Of a stretch of 64,000 nucleotides of DNA, positions 46,011 through 58,544 are shown one piece after another. The notes under the pieces are model-generated. The model was not told the DNA's origin, searched no databases, and saw only the letters and a list, made by a program, of their open reading frames with translations. This DNA is from Eonycteris spelaea. Taxonomy: Eukaryota > Chordata > Mammalia > Chiroptera > Pteropodidae. The stretch spans positions 10,056,501-10,120,500 of the forward strand of contig PUFA01000057.1 in the NCBI GenBank assembly GCA_003508835.1. Reading direction: 5' to 3'. Position 1 is the first letter of the stretch; the number at the start of each line of letters is the position of its first letter. A program made the translations under genes and the position numbers.

Positions 46011-46730
46011 ATCCCAACTCATCTCCCCACCCCTGCCTAATACAGTGAATGAGAAAACTTGGGAACAGTCTGACTCATCATCACCTCCACCTGGATAGTT
46101 CTGCATTGCTCCACTTTGTTCATGTGGTGGAGAATATTCTGGAATGTCCACTTGCATGGGTATTCTCTAGCAAGTCATTTCTAACTTATAACAACTACGG
46201 GGAAACATCCATTCCCTGTCTCTTCATCATATGTCTCTTTCAGATCCCAGTTGATACTTGCCAAGTGTTTTATTATATTTATTTTTCCTTCCTGACTAAT
46301 CTTGGTCATTACTGCTTTCTGAGCCAAAGTGGACTAGATAAAAATTCTGGTAGTGGTCCTAGCTCCCCATGCTGTAGAGTAGGGGAGTCATTCAACTGCA
46401 GCTGAGGTGGAGATTTGACACACATCTCTGCCCTGCCCTATTTTACACCTGGTATAATGATCTTCATTAGGACATGCTGCCTCAAGCCCCTTCTAAACCA
46501 AATAACACTGGGCACTCTCAGTCACAACTTGAGTTTATTCCTGTCTGAAAGCTCAGCCATGAGGGTTCCCAGTGTCATTCATCTGTCCATAGGTATCACA
46601 AGGTCTTGGGTTAGTTGGCAGGGACCAGTCAGATCTTCTCAGATGCGTTTGAGTTGGTGGTCACCTCACTAAGCACACAAACTTTTGCTTGCTTGTTCCT
46701 GGGGCCCCTCTTCCTCTTGGCAAGGCATGA
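46011..46730. other. Unique sequence, no gene seen
   Basis: Plus-strand frames of 118 (46049-46405), 85 and 65 codons follow each other in different phases. None has a domain or splice context I can defend. Confidence 0.5.
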
Positions 46731-46734
46731 TAGG

Positions 46735-46935
46735 GTGGCAGAAAGAGCTCAGGGTGCTCTGGAGCCAGAACAGACAGGGTTCAAATCCAGGGGCCACCTA
46801 ATAGCTGTATGACCTAAGAATTTTGTTGCATGAACCAAGAAACAATTTTCCCACCTATTATTTTGTATGAGAATTAAATGAAATATAGAATATAAAACAC
46901 AGATCATAGAATCTGACCCGTATTAGGTACTAAGA
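46735..46935 (+). mobile_element. MIR SINE, sense
   Basis: 'ctctggagccagaacagaca', 'gggttcaaatccaggggcca', 'cctaatagctgtatgaccta' and 'tatgagaattaaatgaaata' follow MIR from the 5' core to the 3' end. Confidence 0.75.
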
Positions 46936-46957
46936 GATGTTATTTATTTTCCTTTTT

Positions 46958-47035
46958 TCACTCCTTTCCTATCTTTAAATCTGCTCCTTCTTTCCTCCTC
47001 TCTTTCTTCTTTCTTTCCTCTTTTCCTACCCAAAA
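46958..47035. repeat. Pyrimidine-rich (CT) tract
   Basis: A ctttc/cctc-rich stretch directly after the MIR, low complexity. Confidence 0.8.
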
Positions 47036-49091
47036 GCAAAGGAATATGTTGTTAAATCTATGTGGCAGGTTCATGGACATGCACCATATATTAAGTGTGT
47101 ATCTCTGTATGTTTGGAATATTTTATAATTAAGAAACAAAATATTAAAACAATACTCTTTGAAAAAAAAAATACCTTACAGGCCCAAACCAGACAAATGG
47201 AAGCAGAAAATCAGAAAGCTGGGATTGTTTTTTTTATGTTAAGAATCATTGGTCAGGCCCTCCATCACAACTGCTAATTTTTGAGAAGAATGATTATATT
47301 TTGTCTAGTTTGGGTTAGAGATCTATTCCCAGGTCAGCTTACCTAAGTGACACAGGCATGCTACCAGAGGAATTGTTGGGGCAGATATTTGAAGATTCTG
47401 GCATAACAATGGTACTTACCCATTTTTTTAGGTCAGAGAGAAATAGAAAATTTGCCCCAAAGAATACTAAATAAAAATAAGGTTAATTTATGTCTTTATG
47501 CCTTTGTTCCCACTCCTAAATGCAGGTATGGGAACCAGAAGTCTAGGAAAGACCGGGATAAAACTCCATGCTGAGTTTCCCTCAAGTGAATGAACCTAAG
47601 GGGATCTGTTTCGGAGCCAAGATCTCCTATGTTCTGCCACAGAGTGGAACTAAATTCCTGGATCAGCCCTGGAGCTCCCCAGAGCTCAGCCTTGACCACA
47701 TGCCAGATACTTGTGCCCAAGATAAAACCTGATTCAGCTTCTGGGCTCCTACAGCCTGATGAAGAAGGAGACCAAGTTCAGAAATTAGAGGGCTGCAGAT
47801 GACATGGGATTGGGAATTTTTGACACAGTCTTAGAGGTGGGGAGTAATGACTATAACGCGCCATGTGTCTCAATTCAAAATAACCATTGATCAGAGAGAA
47901 TTATTAACAAAAATAAGCATTATTAAAATAAAGGGCATGTTCATAATGGTTTCTGGGCTTTATTCAAAATATTCTCTGATCTGGATATTTTGAGAAAAAA
48001 TTTGTGTGCCTTTGCATGATATCGGTGAGAGTAATGATTATGTTTAAATGCAGCAGATAGAATAGCTGTGTGTGCCTCTGTGTTATCACATGCATAGTTA
48101 AAGGGGGAGAAGAAAATTTTCCGAAGTGCTTATCCTTTCTCTTTAATATAAGAGCAATAAAGATAAGTCACCAGATCTTGGCTTCTGCTATCAATCCCCA
48201 AGTAATGTTTCCAGCATTTCCCCCTGATACTCTTGGCTGGAAGCCAGCAGGTAACTTCAGGTGCACTCCAGCAAGTGAAGATGGGTGGTCCTGGTAGCTG
48301 TCAACTCCGGTTCCTGGTGACCCTCCCTTTATGTGATATCTTTTTCTCCAGACAAAGCCAAATCCTGCTAGTCATCCCTCTCTCTGAGCCAAGTCTTTCA
48401 ATGTGGGGAGCTGCTTAAGAATTGTAGTATTTCCCTTCCCCCTCAGGACAAGATTGGAGTTTCCTGTGCTCTTATTCTCACAAGGTTTTTCTCTGTTTTT
48501 CTCTTATTTCAACAACATTTAAATCTATCAGCATTTGACCGTGCCCTCTGCCAGTGTGTGGTATTTGAATTTTCAAATGTAGAGGGAAAGTTTGACTAAA
48601 ATGTAATAAATAAATTCCCCACTGCCTCTCCAACTGGATTTGTATAATCGTGTCGGACAAAATCGAGTGTGTATGTAAGTGCATGGTATGTTTGTATGTT
48701 GAGAGATGGTTTCTACACCCATTGAAACTAAGGTTTTGAATCTTTATGGTCTGATAAATGAGAAATTAGCAGAACCAACTATTTCAGGAATCAGCACCAC
48801 ATCGTTTAGTACAAGAAACTAGACTCAGAAGATTCAGACATGTGTGAGGAGATGTTTATTTTTAAAGTAGCATAGATCTGTCCTCACTCTGTCCACTGAG
48901 AGGGTCTTGAGGCAATGGATTTCAGTAGTAATAAGTATATCTAGAACCCAGATATTAGTTACTAAATACCATTCTTCACTAAAAGGAATCCATAATCTTT
49001 GGAGAAATGGATGGGGCAAGAAAAAATCAATATAAGTCTGGAACATGAGCTAGAAATTAAAGAAATACTAAAAGAATGATGGAGGATATGT
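47036..49091. other. Unique sequence, no gene supported
   Basis: Frames at 47496-47720 (minus) and 47590-47802 (plus) shadow each other. The 47500-47800 stretch is locally GC-richer. Frames at 48070-48297, 48233-48418, 48478-48684 and 48834-49046 have no family. No repeat or RNA gene was recognised. Confidence 0.45.
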
Positions 49092-49489
49092 TGTATTAGT
49101 CTGTTCAGGCTGTCGTAACAAAATACCACAAATGGGGCGGGGTGGAGGCTTAAACAACAGAATATTATTTTCTCAGATTTCTGGAGGTTGGAAGAGCTCA
49201 AGATGCTGGTAAGGTCGGGTTTTTTTGAGGTCTCTCTCCTTGGGTTGCAGATGATCATCTTCTTGATACAGCCTCACATAGCCTTTTCTCTGTGCATGCA
49301 TGGAGAGATACACAGAGAGAACTCTGGTGTCTCTTCCTCTTCTTATAAGAGCACCAGTCCTACTGGGTTAGGGCTCCACCCTTATGAGCTCACTTAATGG
49401 TAATTACCTCCATAAAAGCCCTATCTCCTTGGAGGTTAGGGCTTCAACACATGAATTTAGGGGCATGGGACACAATTCAGTACATAACA
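49092..49489 (-). mobile_element. Solo MLT1-type LTR (ERVL-MaLR), antisense
   Basis: A full-length-looking LTR on the minus strand begins (plus-strand view) 'tgtattagtctgttcaggct' and continues 'gtcgtaacaaaataccacaa', 'tcagatttctggaggttgga', 'aagagcaccagtcctactgg' and 'gggcatgggacacaattcag', ending 'tacataaca'. LTR ends tg...ca are retained. No internal retroviral region is adjacent, so this is a solo LTR. The 98- and 69-codon frames crossing it are by-products. Subtype uncertain. Confidence 0.85.
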
Positions 49490-49914
49490 CCTGCCAAAAG
49501 TACACAGGAGTTGACATGAAGGGGTTCCCACTGGCCAAATATGGTACCACTTGAGTATTAACATAAATATTGATAGCAACAGAGCATAATTGAATGAAAT
49601 GAGAAATTATAATCCCAGGCTGATATAACTAAATAAAGGAATAAAAAAAAACTAGGGGAGAAAAGAGAGCTCTTTCTTGCAGTAGAAAATTAGTTAATAA
49701 ATCTATAAGAAATTATGGAATTAGATAATCACAACCACCATTGAGCAATCATCTTAGTGATGCCTAATTCAGGCAGAAATTGCCAATGGATGATAAAAGC
49801 AATGAGTAAAATTTTTAGGAACAGAATATTTACATGATCGCAAACTGTCTCCCTAAAATATGTATATCTTACAAACGGAAAAATAGCACTTTGCAGTGAT
49901 GAAACCACTTAAAC

Positions 49915-50670
49915 TAAGTCATCAAAGCTAACTGATATTGGAACAAACCGTATCATGTGCCTCTTGATACAATGCACTGAGAATAACACACAATTTCTGG
50001 AATATTCCTTTCAAAATATGTACAACTTGAATTTCATCATGAGGAAACATCAGATAAACCCAAACTTGGCAACTACAAAACAAGTGTCCTGGACATTTCA
50101 AAAATGACAAGGTCATGAAAGACAGAGACCAAGACTGAGAAACTACTCCAGATTTTAAAAAGACTCATGAGACATAACAACTGAATCCAGTGTGTGACCT
50201 TGAATTAGATTCTGGACCAGTAAACTCACAAACATATGCATGTGCACACATGTGTGCACATGTACACACAGAGAGATACTATAAAGGATATTGAGACAGC
50301 TGATGAAAATTTGAATGTGGCTGTATAATTAGATAACATTATTATATAAACATTAAATATCCTAACTTTAATAATTCTATTGTGGTTGTATAAGAAAATA
50401 CTCTAGTTCTTAGGAAATATATATTATAGTATTTAAGGATAAGGAAAACAATATAACTTACTCTCAAATGGCTTGGGAAAAAGTGTGTGTATAAATAGAT
50501 GTATATGTGAATAGATGCATAGATAAATGATAGATGGATAGATGATAGATAATGTAAATGGAGCAAAATGTGAAATATTAGTGAATTTGACTAAAAGATA
50601 TATGAGAGTTTTTTGTACTATTCTTGCAAACTTCCATGAATTTGAAATTATGTTGGTTTATTTTAATAGA
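49915..50670 (+). mobile_element. Old L1 3' module with 3' end, sense, copy B
   Basis: The same module as at 44270-44720: 'ctgagaaactactccagatt', 'agactcatgagacataacaa', 'ctgaatccagtgtgtgacct', 'attagattctggaccag' and 'aaggatattgagacagctga'. Here it continues to the L1 3' end 'tgtactattcttgcaaactt', 'gaatttgaaattatgttgg'. A CA/TG-rich stretch lies at 50230-50270 and (gata)-like units at 50500-50550. Confidence 0.7.
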
Positions 50671-50679
50671 AACTTGAGT

Positions 50680-50785
50680 TCAAGTACGTGGGGTGACTTA
50701 CAATCACATAGCTGAAAAGTCACAACGTGGGGACTGGAAATGAGATAGCATGCTTTTCAGCCTCCTACTTTACTCCTTGTTCAGA
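50680..50785 (-). mobile_element. MIR SINE fragment, antisense
   Basis: 'gggtgacttacaatcacata', 'gctgaaaagtcacaacgtgg' and 'ggactggaaatgagatagc' fit the antisense MIR core. Short and diverged. Confidence 0.45.
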
Positions 50786-51585
50786 TGAAAGAGGTGTGTA
50801 GAAATCTGACATCTATTTCCATATTGCCTCAGTTTCACAAGCCAGTAACTTTTAGGTCAGTCTGAAATACTCTACCCTCTACTTTGGGAAGTCAAAACAC
50901 TGACAAAAGAATTCTTTTTCTTGCAAACCAGCTTGTCTCATGAACTTGCCACACTGACACAAGGCCTCCGAGGATGCAGCCTCAACCACTATTTCCTCCT
51001 GAAGTGGGTTCAGCGATGGCTCACCTTATACCAAATTCTATTCGATAATGCTTGGTCTATATAACAACTTGTAAATATTTCCACTCTGATTCAATCGCAG
51101 ACTGAAATGAATTTTCAGAGAAGTAAAATTTTAATGCGTAGAATCTCATCAGGAGAAATAGGTGCTTCCAATTCAGCTGTGTAAATCATAACCATTCCAT
51201 ACCCAATAGATAAAAGCATCATCTTCTTAAAATGAAACTTAAAGTCATGAAGTTGGGATAGTCAAGTACCAATGGCTATTGTCATAGTATAACTTGAGAG
51301 GAATTTTGGAAAGGTTTTTGTCAAATGTATTGATTATCAATGGTAGTCAGTCTGCCATTATTATTTTATGCTTTTAGTTCTTTGGGTCTTAAATGTCTCC
51401 TTTAAACTACAATCCCTAACCATCTCCTACCATAAATTTAGTATGACCACCTCTTCTCCAAATTTAATCAGGTAATAACTTTATGATGAATTAATATTAA
51501 ACTAGTATGGATGGAGTAACAAGTTGAGAATAAGCATGAAAGATGACAGAGGAGTAAACCAATCCCTCATAGAAGGAGTGAGAAG
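50786..51585. other. Unique sequence
   Basis: No gene or repeat family was recognised. Confidence 0.5.
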
Positions 51586-51589
51586 TCTT

Positions 51590-51755
51590 GATAAACCAAT
51601 TCCCTGGAATTTTACAATTTTATTTAGGCCCAGAATTGGCACAGATCTAAACCAATAAATTTGTTCTCAGGTTTGTAAATTTGTCAAAACTCAATAATTG
51701 GTCCATTTAGTATTTGTTCTTTTTATTCTATGTAAATTTTACCTCAAAGGAGGAA
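51590..51755 (+). mobile_element. Old L1 3' terminus, sense
   Basis: 'aggtttgtaaatttgtcaaa', 'actcaataattggtccattt' and 'ttattctatgtaaattttac ctcaaagg' match the terminal part of many old L1 3' UTRs ('...tgtatgtaaattatacctcaataaag'). A purine-rich run to about 51810 follows and may derive from the poly(A) tail. Confidence 0.6.
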
Positions 51756-52685
51756 GGGAGAAAAGAGATATGAGATGGAGGAAGGAAAAGGAGAAGGGAG
51801 AGGGAGAACTGTAAACAAATGAGCTCGAGTTATGATATGCATGCTAGAGTTAGAGGGTGAAGAACACTGATATCTGAAAATTACTTAGCCTACAAAATCT
51901 ATGATGAGTTGATTGAAGAATGCATCTGTGATAAAGCCAGCAAGTCTATTAAAATATTAACTAAAGACTGTAGGTGGTGGATAGTGAAATATAATATTAT
52001 AACTGGAAGATATTTATAACTATACTTAATAATTAATATTTATGGTATATATTTTTTAATTTTTGTTATATTTAAGATTTCCATCTTGAGGAAAATAGAA
52101 GTGCTCTATGAGGATAAAATGTCAAAAGCTTATAACTTTGGGCTATTATAGCATTAAGCAATATATGTCATTTGTCCAGAAGCAATCTGTTCATACAGAT
52201 CTTTCCCTAATATCAAATCTTTCTTTCTCTGTTTAGTTGTATAATAAAATTCTGACATCAAACCTAGATATTTTATGGTATTTTGACCCTTAATTGTACC
52301 AGATGAAGCCATGTCCCTTCATTTAATAAGTTTCATTTCTATAATAACTCTTCATTAAAATGTCTGTGGCATTGGCAGTGCATTGTATCTGCTTTGTTCT
52401 GGCTACTTCCCTGGTGCCTAGAATAAAACCTGGAACCCAGTAGAAGCTGAGTAAATATTTCTTGGAAGAATAACTTAGAACTAAAAGATAAAGGAAAACA
52501 TGAAAAATGGGATTTCTGACAGAACCTGGATGTCATCTTTTAAATGAGAATAGAGTAACAATCACAATTTCTGTCTAATTGGGGGGTCAAGACCAATGAT
52601 AATTGGAACTAAGAGTTGAGCCTTTAAAAGTTTATTATAAAATTATTCAAAAATATTTATTGATAAGTATCTTATTGTTCACAAG
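51756..52685. other. Mostly unique AT-rich sequence
   Basis: A purine-rich run lies at 51750-51810 and a weak L2/MIR-like tail ('cctggaacccagtagaagct') at about 52370-52470. No gene seen. Confidence 0.45.
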
Positions 52686-52689
52686 GTAA

Positions 52690-52910
52690 TTTCATGTGGT
52701 TTACAGCCATGAGACAGATCTGACTTAAGCTCCTATCCAGCCGTTCACTTAACTGTGTGATCTTCAGTAAGTTGATTGTCTTTATAAAACAGTTTCCTTG
52801 TATGCATAATGAAAATAGCCAGAATTATCTTGAAGGGTTGTTTTGAGTTATTTATTCATGAGTTATTTCTGTGAAGAACTTGGCAGAACCAGATACAGTG
52901 TAGGAGTCCA
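52690..52910 (+). mobile_element. MIR SINE, sense
   Basis: 'gttcacttaactgtgtgatc', 'ttcagtaagttgattgtctt', 'aacagtttccttgtatgcat' and 'gaagggttgttttgagttat' follow MIR order. It ends near 'gcagaaccagatacagtgta'. Confidence 0.65.
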
Positions 52911-54185
52911 AAACTGGTAGCTCTTCTAATATAATAAATATATAATATCAGAGTTCAGACTGATGTAGGTGACCACAATGTTCCAATGATGAGCCATGGT
53001 GAATTATTCAGATGGACATTTATAATTAGAATGCTTTGAGAAAGGGCCGGCACTATGTGTTTAACCAACCCTGATAGCAGAATTGCAGGATCTGTAAACA
53101 AGGGACACAAGCCACAGCCACTGTCATCATCAGGAGCATTGATCATGCGTGTGGAGAAACTACGGCTACCCATCACACACCTCTGCCCATTCTTAGCCAC
53201 ATTTTTAGAAATACTAGTTTAAATATCAGATTCAGAAATGGACAATCATTAGTAGAACAATCAAAGTTTATCTTTAGCATGTTGCATTTTCTCTTTCCAT
53301 TCTCCCTTCTCTTTCTTTCCATACCCCCTGCCCTGAGTCCTAAATCCATCAATGAAGGACATTGGTTTTCCAAACCTCAAACCCTAGGACAATAGCACCA
53401 TAGACTCTATAGCATTGATCTTTAAACTCGGGTACTCATACCCCTGGAGGAAATGTGAACACTTTCCCACTGTTATGCAGGCAATAGCTGTATAAGAAAA
53501 TTTATATCCACACGTAACTTCCATAAAAATATTTCCTAAGATTGATCTAAATTCTCATTTTAGCAGCCCATATCCCACTCTCCATGGACAGCAGACTCCT
53601 CCCCATCCTAAATCAAACTATGCTGCCTTCTCCAAGGTGAAAAACTCTCCAGGGCAGTGAGAAAAAGAGGAGCATTCCTTAATGGTTAATCCAGTCATTG
53701 TAAAACTCACAGAAGTTTCCTGTCCTTAACTGGCTTCTCTTAAGAGTGATACATGTCATTATAGACACACATTTGGAGCCTTGTTGGGATATTCAGAATT
53801 ACATGTGATAGTAGAATATTATGTTCTGACAGAAGCTACCTGATGATATAGCTTTTAAGGACAAGTGCACCATGATATCACTTATTTTGCCAAACTTGAC
53901 AATTACAAATGAAAAAAAAAACTTTTATTGAAGTGATCAATGATATTATTTGCTTAGTTCCTTTCAACTATAACCTCAAGTGCTGTGCTTCTTACAAAGA
54001 CTGGGAACCTAGGAAAGGTCTACTTCTGCTCTTTACCACTGATGGTACTTAGCACACCACAGTTATCATAATCCCAAACCTATTGATTTGCTACTCTAAT
54101 TTGATTGACAAAAGAGGTAGACCAGGTGTTTGTGCACACATAATTTTATGTTTGGGCTAAGTGGCTTGTGCTAATTAGACATAGA
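52911..54185. other. Unique sequence, no gene seen
   Basis: Minus-strand frames of 81 and 66 codons (52955-53200, 53173-53373) show no family. No repeat was recognised. Confidence 0.5.
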
Positions 54186-54189
54186 ACAA

Positions 54190-54292
54190 AATAAACTCCA
54201 AGTCCCTTGAGAAAATGATCTTGTTTTATTTCACTTGGTTTTCCCTAGTGCTTAGTTCTCAATAAACTGTTGTTAACTGAATGAATTAAGAA
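54190..54292 (+). mobile_element. LINE-2 (L2) 3' terminus, sense
   Basis: 'aagtcccttgagaaaatgat', 'ttttccctagtgcttagttc' and 'tcaataaactgttgttaact' lead into 'gaatgaattaag', the standard L2 end. Confidence 0.65.
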
Positions 54293-54885
54293 TAAATGTA
54301 TTACCAAGATAGCAGTGTGTCTGAACCTGCATCATACGACCCAACTCTATAGAGAGCAATGTAAAAAAAGTTTGATATTCTAGTTCAGTTTCATTTGGCT
54401 CAAAATAAAATCTCCTACTTTTAGCTAGCAACTTAGTACCCCGTTCATCTTTGTTGCAGGCAAGATATTCTATTTCTGTTAAATATTGACCCCCTGTTTT
54501 ATTTTCAATGGCCAGAGGACTGCTGGAAAAGGTTCAAACTCTTCATTTTTCTGCATCATCTTTTAGCTGAAACTTCTAAGAGACAGTTAGGAGTCACTGA
54601 CAGTAGAGACCACTACCAATGTTAGGCACAAATCACAATTCAATTCAAACATGAGCTAGGAGGTGATGGTAAAGAATGAAGAGGATGTGGATGAAAGAAA
54701 AATACAGTTTTCAAGATCTCTTTGGCCACAGCACTGTGCTGGGTTCATCTCAGTTTTCTTAACCCACCAGGAGTGTTTGTTTTGTTTTGTGTTTTCCTAA
54801 ATGATATACCACAGAGCATTGGGAGGAGCATAAATTTCACAACTCATGCATTTTAATTTGAAAATCACTCGTGTCTTAATAGAAA
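54293..54885. other. Unique sequence
   Basis: No gene or repeat family was recognised. A short (gtttt) run is at about 54776-54792. Confidence 0.5.
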
Positions 54886-54889
54886 ACTA

Positions 54890-55110
54890 ATAGAGTGGTA
54901 AAAAGATTGTGAGACCTGGGTTTAGAATTCTGGCTCAAGCACTTCAATTACTTTGTCAGCTTGGGTATGTTACTAAACCTTCCCAATCCTTCCCAACTCA
55001 TATATATGAGTTTCCTCATCTATAAAGTGGGGATAAACAGTACAGCCTATCAAAAGGTTGGGTAGCCTAGGATCTGACACACAGCATTTGCTCATAACTC
55101 CGTAGTCATG
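54890..55110 (+). mobile_element. MIR SINE, sense
   Basis: 'gtgagacctgggtttagaat', 'cttgggtatgttactaaacc', 'gagtttcctcatctataaag' and 'tggggataaacagtacagcc' follow MIR order to 'atctgacacacagcatttgc'. Confidence 0.75.
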
Positions 55111-55439
55111 TTTAACCATGTGAGGAGACATTTAACTTATCCTGACCCTCATTTACCCCCTCTAGTCCTCCTTCGCCTTGTCTGTATAAGGTTGTAAGGA
55201 CAACCTCAAAATGCTTACAGGGGGTTGGCACTGGTGCGCCAAAGAAAAAGTTATTATTTGTACTCTTAATATGATAACATTATTAGCATTACTGCTATTA
55301 AATTTAATGCTAATTAATATGAGTACTATTATTAGTTTTAATAATATTAGTTTTAATAATTAAGAAAGTGTAAGAGAGAAGATGCAGTCAAGACCTAGAC
55401 CTGGTCCTGAAAGGTGAATATCAGAAGTATATATTAATA

Positions 55440-56110
55440 TTTTGCATTTTTCAAATCAAGTGCAAGTCTCCTTTCACTTCACCTATTCTGTTCTCTTTTC
55501 TGCCCTTTGGAAGCCATTAAGCTCCTATTTTTAGATTTATTTTTAAAAAGCAAGTCACGACACCATGCCTGCCCTCATTCCTCGGCTGAAGTGATTTCAG
55601 TTTCCTCTAAAATATTAGATTTTCCTTTTGCTCTTATTTACTATGCACAGATGCAGAAGGAGAATTACTCAAGTTTTGCAATAAAAATAAGCTTGGCTTT
55701 GTGAGCACCTGCTTTCCGCCGTTTAATAATGCTGAGCTCCCTTCCTCTATGTGCTTCTGTTTACTCTTCTGCAAATTATTTTTGTTCTCAGTTGACAAAG
55801 ATAAATGATGGGATTAATATATATTGAAGAAGCCTCTGTGAACAGTATTCTGGCCCAGAGGAAGGGTGGGTATTATTTCCCTCAGGTGAGGCAACACAGC
55901 AAACTGGATTAAGAGTAATTTGCTGTGGGGCTTATAGGCGATCACGATCCATTAGTGGTACACCATTTATGAAAATTGCTTTTTCTTAAATAAAAATTAG
56001 AATGACTTTCATTACCTTGTCAGGACTGAGCCAAGCCAACCGCATTTTCCCCCAGGGAAAAACAAAACATTAATGACAAGATTTAGATTTTTTATTTAAC
56101 CTCAAAGCAA
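55440..56110. other. Candidate conserved non-coding element (enhancer-like)
   Basis: About 670 bases have no recognisable transposon but keep several CpGs (near 55558, 55582, 55717, 55720, 55939, 55945 and 56040) despite AT-rich surroundings. They carry dense homeodomain-like and GATA-like strings ('gataaatgatgggattaata', 'ggattaagagtaatttgct', 'acaaaacattaatgacaaga'). The texture is that of a developmental enhancer. This is visual judgement, not alignment. The 65-codon frame at 55507-55704 has no family. Confidence 0.35.
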
Positions 56111-58540
56111 TCTCCAAACTGTTGAAAGTAACAGTGATCAAAATATGTGTCAAGGAACTTCAGTCTATAAGATTCAGAATATTGTATACAATTAGAGCTG
56201 AAAACTAAAAAGGAAAATATTTCTAATAAAAATGAGTAAAGTGAATCTAGTGCTATATCTTTTCATGATTGTTTTTAAAATTATAAAAATTTATGTAATA
56301 TAAGTAGACATGTTGCAAAATGGTATGGAGACTTTCAATATCATGGTATTTTTATTTCAATATTACAGAACCTTTTAAGTCATAAAAGTAACAGTTTTAA
56401 CCACCTGATTCGAATTTTATCTAAGCGTCTCTTTTATTTTGGTATCCCCAGCATCAAGCTCAGAGACTCACACAATTGGTATTACGTGTAATAAAGCCTT
56501 ATTTCCATTCTTCGCTGTAGTATGATAAAACATTTCCCCTTTTTTGAAATGTACTTATTTATTGTTTTGCTTAAAATAAATGTTTCAACACTGGGACAGT
56601 TTTTTTTTTTTAATGCATTAACTGATAATAAAAGATGTCAAAAGTACTCCTTATTTATGACAAAGTTTGGAAATTTTTTACTTTTTCTGTTTTGATGAGT
56701 GAGCAAAATCGTTTTACTTTTATACTATATTTCTAATTTGTATTCTGGGGTGGGAGCTGCTATCAGGTCAACATCTTCAAGGAGAAACAAACAAAAAAAA
56801 TGGTAAAGCATGTCATGCCCGCATTGTGCTCATGCCAACCTCAGTCTGGCCAAGATCAAAGGCAGCTATGGATTTGCTAGATTTGCTATAAGATTGTGTC
56901 ATGGGTGGCTGCAAAGTCATGGATCTTCTGCAAGAAAACTGGGGTGTGGATCACACGGATGGTTCAAAAAAAGAAAGAAGATTTGTATGTTTAGAGCATT
57001 TGGGTGAGGTTAAAATAACATGTGTTTCTGACTCAAGTTAACCAACTAGAAGCTGGGCTTCTCTTGAAGCTAAAACAGCTATCAACCATCTGTATTTTTA
57101 AAATTCTTCACTGGCCCTGACACCTTGGTATGGCTAGGGTTGATCAGGTATGACATCATGGTTTCATTGAGCAGATGGTATTAGTTTGCAAGAGCACCCC
57201 TTAGGAAGGGTGATGGGGCCTCCTTATGCAATGCTTTCTTCCTGCCTTTCTGCATTTATTCAGCTAAAGGACACATAAACCCTAAGGTCACTATCTGCCC
57301 TGGCACTTGGTTGCGGTTGAGCAGAGATAGCACAGACACTGCATGAGAGTAGCAACCACCAAAGGGAACTGGATGGAAGAATTAAACAGATTATAAAGCC
57401 TGCAAAATTTGGCTTTATTGGTTCAGTAACTTTTATTTCATCCATACTAACAAAGGCTTGGCCAGAGATTTTAGATTATCACACCAAGGCAATTTCCACG
57501 TAAGCCTACCCATAATCAGTTTTCTGAAACCCGATTTCCATAGCTGAAGTTTCCAAAACTGTCCTAGGAAATTTGGTCAATGCCCAAGTGAGTCAGAAAT
57601 CTTCTTGTTCACTGGAGGCTAATGGCTGGCTGATGATATAACTCATGAGCAATCAGGCAGGTTTAATTCTCATACCCACGCTTATCCCCTTTCCCCTAAA
57701 ATTACAAAAGTGGGACAATCAGTGCTGCATTTACACAACATCTAAGCTTAGACTAAAACAAAATAACAAGGCCTCACTCAGAAATACTGAATAGTTTTTC
57801 ACAAGTAAACAAGATAGGAACTAAGCCAATTCGGGGAGTTCTGCCCAAGAAACTAGATGTTCCTGTGTGTGCTCACCTATTAGAGCATGATTCTGAACTG
57901 GAAAAATGAGATTCATACTGGAGGTCAGCTTCCTCTCGGCCCTAGAATTCCTAAGATTTTCACTCAATGGCTGACGTGGTGATAGAAATATGGGTTTTCT
58001 GGGAGCATCTTTGTTATCACAACCCCTTTAAATATCAAAATTAAATTTCGTTATGACAGTTGCCTTCAAGAATCCTATATATCTTGGTTGAAAACATGAG
58101 TCATTAATCATGCCATCTGCAGATTGGACTCAGATCAATCCAGGGACAAGATTTGGGGGACATGCATTGAAAGGGGCCTTGTCAAAAGGGAAAAAAAAAA
58201 AAACCTGTGAACGCATGAGAGAATATGTGGCAAGGACCACCGGAAGTCATAGTCTTAATAATTGTGAGGGACTACATTAAAAAAAAAAATCCCTTTGCCA
58301 GGACACTTCAAGAAGTATAATTTAAATATCTCATAGTTCAAATTATCTTCAATATTATCTTAAATTTGCTCTGTATCAAATAAAGGTGCATACCAACAGG
58401 TGTTCTAAACCAACTAAACACACAAAAAATAATTTTGCTCAGGACAGTGAAATTTTCAATCACCATCACTAGTTTTTCATTCTTTTTTTAAATTTTAATT
58501 TCTGTATCTCTACTCTACCATTTTGTGTTTTTCCAAGAGG
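56111..58540. other. Unique AT-rich sequence, no gene seen
   Basis: A 65-codon plus-strand frame at 56810-57007 has a short CPHC-like start but no recognisable domain. A 61-codon minus-strand frame lies at 57260-57445. Two short A-runs (58189-58203 and 58279-58288) occur with no recognisable element body. No gene is called. Confidence 0.5.
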
Positions 58541-58544
58541 GCTA

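Noticed and set aside
56810..57007. Small frame with a CPHC-like start, considered as a zinc-binding peptide or processed pseudogene
   Set aside because: Only one Cys/His group is present and nothing matches a ribosomal or other common retrogene. There is no poly(A) tail or TSD.
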